Source: Sanchytrium tribonematis (Eukaryota; Sanchytriomycota; Sanchytriomycetes; Sanchytriales; Sanchytriaceae). Taken from it: a stretch of 64,000 bases of DNA. Each line of letters begins with the position of its first letter. Position 1 is the first letter of the stretch. The notes beneath the pieces are model-generated. The model worked only from the letters and a program-made list of their open reading frames with translations, did not search any database and was not told the origin of the DNA. Of the stretch, positions 46,149-56,687 are shown in pieces. The position numbers and the translations under genes are program-made. Where the stretch lies: contig JADGIG010000002.1 of assembly GCA_018985235.1 (NCBI GenBank), forward strand, positions 16,034 through 80,033, in the 5' to 3' direction.

Positions 46149-46949
46149 ATGATTCACTTTGAACACAATCAACACAACCTTACTAATTATTCTACCAATA
46201 GGTATGAAAGTGCCACGCTAAACGGTGATTTGATTTCGGATGACCTTTCATGTATTAGAGGACATGGCACATATCTCTCGGGATCTACTATAAAGTCTAA
46301 TTTGATGGGCCAAGTTGAGTCTGTTAATCGATTAGTGATCGTTCATCCATTAAACTCAAAATACAAAGGGAACACCGGTGATGTAGTTATTGGCAGGGTT
46401 GTTGAGATAGTACCAAAAAAGTGGCTATTGGACATTCAAAGTGATAATTTTGGACAACTTATGCTCACTTCTATTGGTTTACCTGATGGTGTTCAAAGGC
46501 GGAAAACAGAGGAAGATGAATTGCAAATGCGGAAGTATTTTACTGAATATGATGTCGTTATTGCTGAGGTACAGCAAATTAATTTCGATGGTACTATCAA
46601 TTTGCAAACTAGAAATGATAAATACGGTAAAGCCGATAACGGAGTTTTAGTCAAAGTACGACCTAGTCTTGTCAAAACTTGCCCCAGTCATTTTTTGGAG
46701 ATAGGATCAGAAACTAGAATTATTTTAGGAAAAAATGGTTATATTTGGATACAGGGAAATAATTTTCCGATTCAAGCGATGCTATTTAATATATTGGAGG
46801 CAATGAATATTGAGAACATATCCATTTCTGATCAATCGCTCCAGAGTGCAATTTCAATATGTAAAGTAAAAGCGGATCCTCTAAAATTTACTAAATCAAA
46901 AACAGGAAGAAAAGAACTTGCAGAGCAGCTTATCATATCAAATCAATAA
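46149..46949 (+). CDS. RRP4: RNA exosome cap subunit Rrp4
   Basis: Encodes 266 residues. An N-terminal domain with RGHGTYLSG, an S1 domain at about 75-165 (GDVVIGRVVEIVPKKWLLDI) and a KH-type domain at the end (ILGKNGYIWIQG) follow the Rrp4 order. It caps the nuclear and cytoplasmic exosome. Length is normal for the core, shorter than yeast (359). The final 17 nt overlap the convergent deacetylase gene; its CAATAAA lies inside that gene's 3' end. Confidence 0.92.
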   Translation: MIHFEHNQHNLTNYSTNRYESATLNGDLISDDLSCIRGHGTYLSGSTIKSNLMGQVESVNRLVIVHPLNSKYKGNTGDVVIGRVVEIVPKKWLLDIQSDNFGQLMLTSIGLPDGVQRRKTEEDELQMRKYFTEYDVVIAEVQQINFDGTINLQTRNDKYGKADNGVLVKVRPSLVKTCPSHFLEIGSETRIILGKNGYIWIQGNNFPIQAMLFNILEAMNIENISISDQSLQSAISICKVKADPLKFTKSKTGRKELAEQLIISNQ

Positions 46950-48264
46950 ACTCCTGCCTTATAGCCCTGAAATCTCTATGCAATAACTCTTTCAGCTTAC
47001 TCGAATCATCAATTCCTTCAATTATTTTCTTCGTGACATAAACTGGGGGAAGCTGATCTTGCTTGATTGACGGAGCATGTTCAATGAATTTTAATTGCTG
47101 CATTACATAAGTTTTGATAAGTTCTAATTCGCTTTCAGTATTTTCGTTTTTATAAAACCCATTCAATTTAGGAGTAATAACATGGTCAGGACCAAAAAAC
47201 CCTCTATAAGCACAATCGTCAGGTATAGACTGTGGCAATCTCGCATTGCATACGGTTGCGGTTTCATAAGCCCAACAACGTGCCACATTGCGGATGGTAT
47301 AACCACCACCACCTAACAAAATCATAGGAATGTTGAAAGACTTTATAAATTCAACGCATGCAGCATGCCCCTGGATGCTTAAATTGAATGGACCAAGTCT
47401 ATCAAGTCCAAGACTATCAGCACCTGCTTGAAGAACGACAGCACCTGGTTGAAATTGATTGATACAGGCTCTCATAACAGATTTAAACAGCCTGAGATAT
47501 TGCGAGTCAGTAATGCCTTGCTTCAGTGGCACATTTATGCTAAAATTCTTGCCTTCATTGAATCCGATTTCCTGCAAACTGCCTGTGCCGGGGAAAAAGT
47601 CAAATCCATCTGGCTGAACACCATATCGATGAAAACTAACAGTCATAACTCTGTCAGATGTATAAAATGCCTCCTGAACTCCATCGCCGTGATGAACATC
47701 AATATCGATATACAATACTCGTGGGTGAGATTTTAATAATTCTTGTATGGCTAAAACAATATCGTTTACGTAACAAAAGCCGGATGCGCTGGACCTATGT
47801 GAATGATGTAATCCGCCGCTCCAATTTACAGCAATGTCGCATTCTTTATTATTTATCAATTTTGCACTTAAAATCGAAGCACCAGAATATTCCTGGCAAT
47901 ACTCGTATACAGATTCAAATAATGGACAATCATTTGTGAGAGGAAGGTAATGATGATCTGGGTCCTCAGTCTTCTTTTGTAAAAATGAAATGTATTCTGG
48001 TGAATGAAAATTTGTTAGTTCCGCATAGCTAGCGATTGGGGCCTTGTAAACTGTCATTTCCTGATATAGGTGATAATTCATAACTAAATCATGAGTTAAA
48101 GCCAAGCGACTCGGTTTCATTGGGTGGTTTTCAGCATAATAATGAGTTCCGATTGTGTCACTGTACATGTAAGCAATATTTTTGTTTGAACCTAAATACT
48201 CAGTATGATTTTTATTTGAACGTACGGGCTCTAATTCTAATAATTGTTCTAGAGTAACTGACAT
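46933..48264 (-). CDS. HOS2: Class I histone deacetylase, Hos2/HDAC3-like
   Basis: Encodes 443 residues. It has HPMKPSRLALTHDLV, the catalytic HH in SGGLHHSHRSSASGFCYVND, zinc ligands in DIDVHHGDGVQEAF and GADSLGLDRLG, and GGGGYTIRNVARCW. Overall resemblance is greater to HDAC3/Hos2 than to Rpd3. A short insertion of about five residues (GVQPDG) precedes FFPGTG. Hos2 works with Snt1 in Set3C; an SNT1-like gene is at 31775. The catalytic set is complete, so it should be active. Confidence 0.95.
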   Translation of the reverse strand: MSVTLEQLLELEPVRSNKNHTEYLGSNKNIAYMYSDTIGTHYYAENHPMKPSRLALTHDLVMNYHLYQEMTVYKAPIASYAELTNFHSPEYISFLQKKTEDPDHHYLPLTNDCPLFESVYEYCQEYSGASILSAKLINNKECDIAVNWSGGLHHSHRSSASGFCYVNDIVLAIQELLKSHPRVLYIDIDVHHGDGVQEAFYTSDRVMTVSFHRYGVQPDGFDFFPGTGSLQEIGFNEGKNFSINVPLKQGITDSQYLRLFKSVMRACINQFQPGAVVLQAGADSLGLDRLGPFNLSIQGHAACVEFIKSFNIPMILLGGGGYTIRNVARCWAYETATVCNARLPQSIPDDCAYRGFFGPDHVITPKLNGFYKNENTESELELIKTYVMQQLKFIEHAPSIKQDQLPPVYVTKKIIEGIDDSSKLKELLHRDFRAIRQEFIDLI

Positions 48265-48300
48265 TTGAACCCAAAAAATGTTTTATCTCCTTTTTACCTA

Positions 48301-51109
48301 TTATTTATTAGTATCTTTTTTAGCCAATTTAGCTGCAGTCACGCCTTGCTGGACGAAATATTTAGCCAGAAAAGTTGATTCCTCCATTTTTAGATTGCCA
48401 CAGGATTCAAAAAGTTTGGTGGCATTCTTTTGATGTTTGTATGCAAGTTTATAATCTTTCATTCTGTAATAATGGTTTGCCATTAAACTTTCAAAGTTAC
48501 CTAGAGATTCTGGATCTATGTATTCAGACTTAAATCGATCGAAGACTTCTGTGAATTTTTCTGGCTCGAGTAACTCTATTGCAGAGAGTAGAACATCCAA
48601 ATTGAAGAATACCTTGTATGTTGGAATGCTATAAAAATCACGTATTCTATGAATATGAGCGGCAATAATGGGGATTAATTGGGGGCTTGAATAAGTACTT
48701 AAACTAGCAACCGCTTCCTAAATTAAAATTAAATACATGGCAATCAAGTGCCTCTTGAGAAAATGGCCCGTTCACCATTTCAGTACAATAACTAACTTGT
48801 AGAATTTCACTAAATAGGTCCTTAACAGCAGTATCTTTAGAGCTATCAACGTTAAGATTTTGAATCTCTCGTAAAGTTTGCTCACATCGAATTTGGAGTG
48901 TCTCGCTGGAGTTCTCGCCGTATACAAAATGCATGGCACTTAACAAATCTTCTGACTTTAAAAGCTTTAATGATCCAACAGTATGGTTAGATGATTTTGT
49001 CAATGGTAGAAAACAAACAAAATCTTTCAATTCGAATTTAAACTCATTCTCTTCCATTTTTTGCAGTGCGAATTTTGACAATCGAATCCCAATAACTTCG
49101 CAAATACGTTTGACAAGCAAAATGTTTTGGCCAGTGCTACATTCAACCAAGTATTTTCGCCATTTTAGATCTTTAATGTCTAGAGTTGGTAACTCATTTA
49201 GTATGTCAATAATTATCTTTTTAGATTCTACAATAGAACGCCCAGAAGACTTCATAACGAAAAAAGATTTTACGCTTCTTGCAGCTATTTCAGTCTCCAA
49301 TAAAAGTATGAGTGCTACGACTCTGTCATAATTCATGTATGCAAGTGGAAGTTCCGGGATTTTGTATTTGAGTTTAGATTTTAGTAATTTATCTGAATTA
49401 TCAACAACAGATTTGTACAGAGAAACTATGTCAGCATTCAAATTGTTGGAGATTTTCAAATTGAGAAGAATATCTCTCAGTAAACCTATATATCTTACGT
49501 TAATTCCAAAACTATGCATAAAATCAACTAGTCTCGTACCTGATACGATCGGATCTGGTTTTAAAAGCAATTCCAATAGTAATGTAGGAATTACAATACT
49601 CTCAAGGTATTTAGAAATAATATCACAATTGTCTGAAAGATTATATTCCAAGTTTTTCGAGTAGCATTCTCGGAACGACTGTACAAGCTCATTTCGGAAA
49701 TACATGATATTGTGTGCAGGCACAGTATGAGCATTTGCATATCTTTGCGCAGAAAATGCATCCTCGGGCGTTAAGCGAATAATGTCAGATAAGTAAAATT
49801 TTGAATCAGAACATTTAGCAATTCTAGATTGTTTTAGAAAGACGGACTGAAAATTATCAGAATGTTGAATAAGATTAAATCCTAATTTCTTGGATAAATC
49901 AGAAGTCTCCAATTCATTCGAGTTGATAAATGAGTCGCATTCTTGATCTTTTTGAGAATTTCCATATACAACTTCAGATTCCAGCATCGCCTTAAAAGAA
50001 TTTCCAGCAATAGCTTGAACAAGGTAATGTTTGCCACCGTATTTTACGAGACATGCCATAGTCGTGCTAATTGAATCTATTCCCAAGCTTTCAAAAATGG
50101 AAATGGCTTCAATCTCCTTGTTTGCTAGTGAATTGACAGCAAGTATATTGTGGTAAGTATTATCATTATATTGTTCATACCAATCACCCACAGGTCCAAA
50201 AAAAAGATTATTCCATACATAAATGTACTTATCAGAGCTATCTTCCGGATTAATAGGAAGGATTCCACCTTGAATAATGGATAATACTCCAGAAACTGCC
50301 AAATCTTTAAATTTTTTTTGCAACATAGTGATGTTTTTATCAGCCTCAATACATTGTATCTCACTTGCGTCGTCTGATAAACCTGAAGTTCTAGAAAGTT
50401 GCATTTCCACATTAATGCTACCGAGACGAACGTCTTTTGCGAGACTTTCAAAATTAATTCCGGGATTTACAATATCTACACAATTGTACTTTTGAAATTC
50501 AATAAATGTATGTTCGATAAAATGAGAATCATCAAAACTAGCATCATAATGAGAAACGTCAAAATTTACACGCAGCAAATCTACCAGATTGCTGTACTTT
50601 GTATCTTTAAAGTAGAATCCATCTATCATCGAATAAATCTTGTTTCCCTTGAAAGTAAAAATAAAGAGAAGACCATCCGAAACATCTTTGAAGGATTTTT
50701 CATAGGATTCAATCTTAATTAATGCATCTTCAGAAGAATGTATCAGTTCGGAGGTACGCACTAAAGGAATGATATCCCCATGGGTCAACACCTCATTGAA
50801 GATACCCCCTCGTGGTTGCAAAACTTTTGACAATCTATTAATGTGAAGTTTCGCAGTAAATTCAGTATATTCCTTAATTTTGATTGTAAATCTGTACGGA
50901 AGCTGTAAGTCTTGCACTTTCGTATCCGGGTTTAAAACGCTATTATTATGCAGTAAATCAAATCCATTAGTTGTGTATTTCAGTAATAAATTACCGATAT
51001 AGTCATACAAAGTTTTAATAGTACAGCCATCTTTTCCATTAAGGGTAAATTTTTCATCGCCATCGCCAGTGAATTCAATTGGAAATGTGATTTGCGACTC
51101 CGATGTCAT
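48301..51109 (-). CDS. CLU1: Clustered mitochondria protein CLU1/CLUH
   Basis: Two exons (51109..48737, 48717..48301) over a 19-nt intron give 929 residues. It has an N-terminal ubiquitin-like/CLU-N region, LVRTSELIHSSEDALIK, the CLU domain (WYEQYNDNTYHNILAVNS onward), HVD/DIIRLTPEDAF-type motifs and SFGINVRYIGLLRDIL. Exon 2 provides TPR-like helices (NHYYRMKDYKLAYKHQKNAT). CLUH binds mRNAs for mitochondrial proteins and affects organelle distribution. Shorter than yeast (1,277), with few TPRs. The ATG overlaps AGGAGATG shared with the kinesin gene. Confidence 0.88.
48718..48736 (-). other. 19-nt intron in CLU1
   Basis: GTATTTAATTTTAATTTAG, phase 0, joins DCH to EAVASLSTY. Without it the TPR tail would be an isolated frame with no ATG. 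Branch A in TTAAT at -6. Contains no C at all and no G between the two splice-site dinucleotides. Confidence 0.87.
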
Positions 51110-51114
51110 CTCCT
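51109..51114 (+). promoter_or_regulatory. TCTCCT motif shared by divergent CLU1 and kinesin genes
   Basis: Sense to the kinesin gene (36 nt before its ATG). On the other strand AGGAG is followed directly by the CLU1 ATG, the same geometry as at 4511. Confidence 0.35.
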
Positions 51115-51150
51115 AAAATTGGAAAATGAATCATTGTAGGCCAATATAAT

Positions 51151-52588
51151 ATGGAAATAAATGTGAATGTCATTGTAAGAGTGAGACCAGTTGAGAACGA
51201 GCAATGCATAGCTATAAATGAAAATACCATTACAGTGGATACTGCTAATAGTGAATCCTTTACATTTGACAAGGTTTTTGTGAATTCCACTCAATCAAAC
51301 TTATTTGAAGAAAGTGTACTAAAATCGTTTTTAGACAAAGCTATCGATGGTTATGCAGTCACTGTCTTTGCTTATGGGCAAACATCTTCTGGAAAATCAT
51401 TTACAATATCTGGAAATGAAGTCCCAGATGGAATAATTCCTAGAGCCTTAAATTATATCTTTACGGAATGCAGTAATAGAAAGAAAATTATTCGCGCTTC
51501 CTATTTGGAAATTTACAACGAGCAAGTACACGATTTACTAAATATGAATGGAAAAAATTTGCAAGTGAGGTGGAACAAGACAAGCGGTTTTTATGTCGAA
51601 AATTTATTTATAGTGCAGTGTGATCTGTATGATGATGCTCTTGCTGTTATGGAAGAAGGACTGAGAAATAGGAGAATTGCGGCTCATGCACTGAACGATA
51701 ACTCTTCTAGGAGCCACTCAATCATGAATATATATATTGAAACAGAAGAAGAAAGCAGTGATGGAATGGTGGTATCGAAACTCGGTAAAGTGAGCTTTGT
51801 GGACCTGGCCGGGAGTGAACGAGTAAAAGATACAAAAACTAAGGGAATTAATTTCTCAGAGACTTCCAATATAAATAGATCATTATTAACATTAAGCCAG
51901 TGTATATCAGCCCTAAGCGATCCAAAAAAGGTGCTTACTCACATTCCTTTTAGAGAGAGTCAATTAACAAAGCTTCTTATGGATTCATTAGGAGGAAATG
52001 GATTCACTTTAATGATTGCTTGCTTAAATCCAGCAAAAATGCATTTATATGAAACCTTGCAAACTTTGAGATATGCCAGCCGTGCTAAAATAATAAAAAA
52101 TAAGCCAAGAATTATAATAGATCCTCGAGAGGAAGTAATTTGTACTAATCTAGCTCATTTTAAAACTTAAGAAAGAAAATCACGATTTAAAAGCTTTATT
52201 GAGTGCTACAGAGAATGAAAATTTCCAAAATTTAGATCTCTCAAAAACTCATAAAACTATTTCATTGAGTTTTGATAAATTAATACGGGAGCTGGCGCAA
52301 TTGAAATACGAAAAGGAAGAGCTTGAGCGGGCAAAAGAGGTTTTGGGGTTTAGTAACCAGGTATTGATGCAGGAAAATGAGAAACTGAGACACTTCAAGG
52401 CTGCAAGTCTTTCTAAAAATTCTAAAAATGAAATACAAATTCATTCCGGTGAAACTAAATCAAAATCACTTGAAAGAAAGAATTCATCAACAAAACTTGA
52501 TGTTGTAAAACTAAATCAAGACTTGAGACACGAATTGGACTCGCTCGAACTTGAGATCCAAAAAATGAATAAAATTTCTATTTCCTAA
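51151..52588 (+). CDS. KIF12-like kinesin motor protein
   Basis: Two exons (51151..52134, 52154..52588) over a 19-nt intron give 472 residues. The motor spans 1-325: P-loop GQTSSGKS at 76-83, switch I NDNSSRSHS, switch II DLAGSER. LQVRWNKTSGFYVENLFIVQ is close to KIF12 (LPVRWTKARGFYVEQLRVVE). Exon 2 encodes the neck and a coiled coil of about 140 residues (ELILKLKKENHDLKALL, then heptads); there is no cargo domain. KIF12-type motors occur mainly in ciliated lineages, in line with SPAG6 here. The stop is TAATAAA. Confidence 0.88.
52135..52153 (+). other. 19-nt intron in the kinesin gene with TACTAAT branch site
   Basis: GTAATTTGTACTAATCTAG, phase 0, joins PREE to LILKLKKEN at the motor/coiled-coil boundary. 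A strong TACTAA with A at -6. Confidence 0.94.
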
Positions 52589-52621
52589 TAAATTCTTGTC
52601 AAAATCTCAAACTCACATTGA

Positions 52622-53128
52622 ATGAAAAACAAAACGCAGGCCAAGCCCATTATCAACAGGGTCAATGCATTAATTGGACCAAATAATGAATGTCCAATAT
52701 GTGCCAAATGTTTTTGTGACCAGTCAACTGCATTGAGACATTTAAAGCATGTTCATGCACCACCTATAAAATGTGATTATTGCCTTAAAAGCATTAAAGT
52801 TGGAGGAAGGCCAGATGTGTTAAGAAACCATTTGCTAAGATGCCCTCAATTTGTAAAGAAATTTCCAAACGATTCTTATGAACAAGCAAAAACTCAAGCG
52901 AAATCGATTTATGGTAGAATTAAAAAAAATAGAGACAAGGCCTTTCAACCGCAATCATTAGCGCATAGCGACTCTGGATATCTAGAGCTACCGGCTGAAT
53001 TTATCGTTATCGAGGGAACATACCAATATTCCGCCGAATTGGATTTATCGCTTGATTCCGATTCGTTCCCTACTCAATTGTTTCCTCCAGCGTGTGAATC
53101 TCAAGCTGACTATGATGTTTATCAATAA
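52622..53128 (+). CDS. C2H2 zinc finger protein, putative transcription factor
   Basis: Encodes 168 residues. A C2H2 finger at about 24-46 (CPICAKCFCDQSTALRHLKH, then VH) is followed by CDYC...HLLRC, a second Cys/His knuckle with CCHC-like spacing. A basic stretch and an acidic Ser/Asp-rich C-terminus (AELDLSLDSDSFPTQLF) suggest an activation tail. DNA binding is inferred from the finger; no subfamily. The start is the first ATG and the stop lies in AATAATAAA. Confidence 0.7.
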   Translation: MKNKTQAKPIINRVNALIGPNNECPICAKCFCDQSTALRHLKHVHAPPIKCDYCLKSIKVGGRPDVLRNHLLRCPQFVKKFPNDSYEQAKTQAKSIYGRIKKNRDKAFQPQSLAHSDSGYLELPAEFIVIEGTYQYSAELDLSLDSDSFPTQLFPPACESQADYDVYQ

Positions 53129-53200
53129 TAAATTCCTTTAATTTCGACTTACCATTCTTCAAAAGTTTTGACTAATAAATTGTTTAGAAGTTTCAGATGG

Positions 53201-54832
53201 ATGAAACCGCTCGAATTGAATGCTCTCAGACGAAGCGTCTATCAAATATCAAACAAAACCACAACTTCAGCAATATCTAGAATTTTGGAAGCCTTGACCA
53301 GATCTAAATATGACCTTGTTGATCGAACTCAATTAGCCGAAATCACGGCAACGAAAAGGCCAAATACATCCACTATAAATTGCTTTTTACATCTATCTGC
53401 AAAATCTGGTAATTTTTCACGACCGTTTAGACTTTACGAAGAGACTAAAAATCTGATCTCCTTAGAAACTTTAAGAGAGTTTGCAATTTTTGCTCAAAAA
53501 GTAAATGACCCAATTTATGTGTCAGAAGTAATAGAAACGTCAAAAAAGTTAGTGGTGGATCCTCTCAAAGTTAAAAATAATATAGGAGCCGCATTCAAAT
53601 ATATCATTGCTGGAAAATCTATTCTTATATGTCTGTTCTTTAATTTGCATTTTTTACCAACGCTAATTCTTCTTGCCGCAAACACAGCTATGCTATATTT
53701 TATTCGACCAGCTCAACGCGAAACTCTCAAAGCGATTACCAATTTAGAAACGAAATATTTTTTTCACCCATTCAATACATGGACAACCGATATGATTACA
53801 AACTATATCATTACTTTGAGAGCAGCTGAGCAAGTTCGAAATGACAGAATAGAAGACTTTGAATCGAAGTCTAGGATATCAACTTTAATTAACTCTAAAA
53901 CGATTCACGATAAATTCAAGTCGAAACAGTTTGAGAGTGTCATTGATTCTTATATTGGAAATGAAAAAACAACTCCATCAGCAGTTGCGAGTGTCATGAA
54001 TTCGTATTTTGAGACGGGCAAGCCTTTAGAAGCATTAAAGTTATACGAAGAAAACAGAGCTAATATTTTTAATACTCATATAAATAGAAAGAGATTTGTT
54101 CTTAACAACTTAATTAAATCTCTCGGATTCAGTGGATTTCCTCAGTATGCTGAATTTGTATTACTAAGTGAATTTCACAGATTGAATGTAAAGCCAACAT
54201 CGAGATCCTTGATAAAAGTTGTACAATCTCTTCAAAATTGTGACGATTCATATTCTAGATTCTGGCACAATTTGAAAAATTCAACTTCTGTTGATTCGAT
54301 TTATATTTCCGAAATATTTGGAATTTCTTACCACGATATTATGAACATTATCAAGAATCGCTGTGATCTTATAGAAACATTACCTGGGAGTTATAAGTCT
54401 GAAATTGTGGATCCACTTCGAGTCGCTTTTGCGTATTTTAGACAATTAGAAAAGTTTGATGCTATATCAGTCGGAGTTTTCATGACGTCGTGCATTATGA
54501 GCAAGCAGCACTACGCCACTGTGAGATTATTTAGTATGTTCCACCAAATTACAGAGATTGATTCATCCGAACTATACTTTTTGGATCCTTTCAGTGGAAA
54601 TCGCATTAATTTAGACATGTCGATATTTGAACCTCCCCAATTTAGCTTTTTTGATGAAATGCTACTTTTTGGAAAGTCTTCGATAATCAACCGCACCAGA
54701 TTTTATCCTCCTTCAGAAAGAATGATGAAAGTTGCCAGAAATGCACTAAGTGCATTGGGTTTGGCTTCTGACGATATAAATACACAATTTAGAATTAGAA
54801 GCGCCAACCTTATATCATTAGATCTACACTGA
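53201..54832 (+). CDS. Hypothetical helical-repeat membrane protein, possibly mitochondrial
   Basis: Encodes 543 residues from ATG 53201. The N-terminus is basic and Ser/Thr-rich, like a targeting leader. A hydrophobic hairpin lies at about 138-170 (ILICLFFNLHFLPTLILLAA). Flanking helices have a loose PPR/TPR look (VASVMNSYFETGKPLEALKL; a repeat near 280). I recognise no named family. PPR-like mitochondrial proteins of fungi diverge fast, so this is a reasonable guess but no more. Confidence 0.6.
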   Translation: MKPLELNALRRSVYQISNKTTTSAISRILEALTRSKYDLVDRTQLAEITATKRPNTSTINCFLHLSAKSGNFSRPFRLYEETKNLISLETLREFAIFAQKVNDPIYVSEVIETSKKLVVDPLKVKNNIGAAFKYIIAGKSILICLFFNLHFLPTLILLAANTAMLYFIRPAQRETLKAITNLETKYFFHPFNTWTTDMITNYIITLRAAEQVRNDRIEDFESKSRISTLINSKTIHDKFKSKQFESVIDSYIGNEKTTPSAVASVMNSYFETGKPLEALKLYEENRANIFNTHINRKRFVLNNLIKSLGFSGFPQYAEFVLLSEFHRLNVKPTSRSLIKVVQSLQNCDDSYSRFWHNLKNSTSVDSIYISEIFGISYHDIMNIIKNRCDLIETLPGSYKSEIVDPLRVAFAYFRQLEKFDAISVGVFMTSCIMSKQHYATVRLFSMFHQITEIDSSELYFLDPFSGNRINLDMSIFEPPQFSFFDEMLLFGKSSIINRTRFYPPSERMMKVARNALSALGLASDDINTQFRIRSANLISLDLH

Positions 54833-54952
54833 ATTTATTCTCATCACACGAATTTGGTAAAATCTTATCGGCGACAAGATATCTTATCGGGGTAATTAGT
54901 TCTGCGATCTAAGAGCAATAAATGGAGACTCACCTTCAATAATTCGCTTTCT

Positions 54953-56545
54953 ATGTCTTTTCAAGACTACTCTATATTTAAACGACTCTATTCCAGTGAA
55001 GATCACGTTGTTTATTTAGTAAAGAAAGAAAGTAAATTTTTGATTAGGAAGGATGTTTGCTCTGGGGCTACTAAAATTCCCAGTCATCCCCACATTCAAA
55101 ATTATATCCACAAACATGGAAACAAATACTACTTCGATCTACCACCTTCTAATGGCTTTAATTCATTGCAACGCAAACCTCAGATGATGATCAAAGTTTT
55201 GGTCGAATTATTTGGCGTCTTATATAGCATGGAACAAAAAAACACAAAGCATGGTCGGGTCACTTTAGAAAACATTAGAGTTAAGAATGGCAGCCTTTAT
55301 TTAATTAATTGCGCACTTGCAAGTTGTCCAAAGGAAAATGTCAAATCAGACATATCTCAATTCGGAGACTTATTGCAGCTTATATTCTTCGATCACTGTG
55401 GAAAAGATACCACATGTAGACCAAAGAGATTAAAAAAGTTTATAAAGAAGTGCCACATGAAAGAAGCCTTATTCGAAAATTTGAAACGAGAATTTCATTG
55501 CGTGTTTTCTTCGCAAACTTCTTTAAAACGCTGTCAATCCTTATTAAGAAGGTCAAATTTAGCTGGTTTGCCGCCAATTCAAGACGAAGCGATCTCTATA
55601 GCGAAAGACTTTCGACGTGCAAGTATGGGCGACATACATAGCATGACTAAGATCGGGGAATGCTACGCCACGGATAAAAGACAAAGCGGATGTTCTATAT
55701 ATTGGCTAAAAATGGCTGCTTGGAATGGTTGTTCTAAAGCATGTTTGGAGTTATGCAAAATATATATTAAAGGTCCAAAATCGTTGCAAAACTTTATCGC
55801 AGCGGAAGCGTTACTAAAAACACATCTTAACTCATACGAATCGCTTGAATTGTACGCCGAATTACAGATTGTTCGTCAGGATGGCAATATGGACCTGGCT
55901 CAGATGCTATTAAAAAGAAGTCTGGCAAAAGCAAGACCATCTGCTTACGTTCTAATGGGAAGAATATATCAATTGAAAAATATTCCAGAGAAGTCTACAT
56001 TGTTCTTTCAAAAAGCCGCTAACCTCGGTAACTGCGCTGGTCGATATTATTATAGTATCGATTTGGTGGAAGGCATTTTAATGAATAAAGACCTGGATAA
56101 GGCCAAAAATTTGTTACATAAAAATGACGAATTTCATCATCCCGAAAGTTTGCTGCTTTTAGGAAACGTACACGAAATGGAAGGAGAGTTTGCATCAGCT
56201 TATCTTTCTTATAAAAAAGGTGCGGCTCTCCAAGATTGCTCGTGCGCCATTGAGCTTGCCAAACTTCAAAGTGCTGGTAAAGGATGCGAAGAAAACAAGT
56301 CATTAGCTATTAAAACCCTAAGAAGCATTTCTTCAGAATGCCCTTATGCATATTTCAAATTGTATTTAATATATGAAAGTGTGAATGATATATTGAACGC
56401 GGATGAAGCATTGAAATTTGGAGCCTTGAAAGGTTGTGAGGAGTGCATTGAGAAAATGCATACCGGAAACTTAAATCGATTAGATTCGACTCCAACAAAA
56501 TGGAGAAGGTTGATGTCCATTTTGCCAAAAGTATTTTATAAGTAA
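54953..56545 (+). CDS. Kinase-like domain fused to Sel1-like repeats
   Basis: Encodes 530 residues. The first 200 recall a degenerate protein kinase: HGRVTLENIRVKNGSLYLIN stands where HRDxxxxN and DFG would be, with no HRD Asp, and INC in place of DFG, so it is probably a pseudokinase. From about 215 come at least six Sel1/TPR-like repeats (AIEKA/A..GN patterns: SMTKIGECYATD, YWLKMAAWNGCSKACLEL, FQKAANLGNCAGRYYYS, YKKGAALQDCSCAIELA). Sel1 repeats act as scaffolds. The combination resembles chitin synthase activators or ERAD adaptors only in part; function unknown. Confidence 0.65.
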   Translation: MSFQDYSIFKRLYSSEDHVVYLVKKESKFLIRKDVCSGATKIPSHPHIQNYIHKHGNKYYFDLPPSNGFNSLQRKPQMMIKVLVELFGVLYSMEQKNTKHGRVTLENIRVKNGSLYLINCALASCPKENVKSDISQFGDLLQLIFFDHCGKDTTCRPKRLKKFIKKCHMKEALFENLKREFHCVFSSQTSLKRCQSLLRRSNLAGLPPIQDEAISIAKDFRRASMGDIHSMTKIGECYATDKRQSGCSIYWLKMAAWNGCSKACLELCKIYIKGPKSLQNFIAAEALLKTHLNSYESLELYAELQIVRQDGNMDLAQMLLKRSLAKARPSAYVLMGRIYQLKNIPEKSTLFFQKAANLGNCAGRYYYSIDLVEGILMNKDLDKAKNLLHKNDEFHHPESLLLLGNVHEMEGEFASAYLSYKKGAALQDCSCAIELAKLQSAGKGCEENKSLAIKTLRSISSECPYAYFKLYLIYESVNDILNADEALKFGALKGCEECIEKMHTGNLNRLDSTPTKWRRLMSILPKVFYK

Positions 56546-56553
56546 ATTAATTG

Positions 56554-56678
56554 TGGGATATCTCCTAAAGAAAAAGTATAAAATATAAAAAAGTAGAGTC
56601 AAACCTGAGATCGAATACATATTCATCAGCATCAGTACGTTAATCAATCTCTTTTGAATTTAATTTGGGATATCTCCT
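56554..56678 (+). repeat. Two direct copies of a 13-nt element before TAD3
   Basis: TGGGATATCTCCT occurs at 56554-56566 and again at 56666-56678, 112 nt apart. The second copy lies 9 nt before the TAD3 ATG and contains its TCTCCT motif (56673-56678). Confidence 0.6.
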
Positions 56679-56687
56679 TGATGCAAA

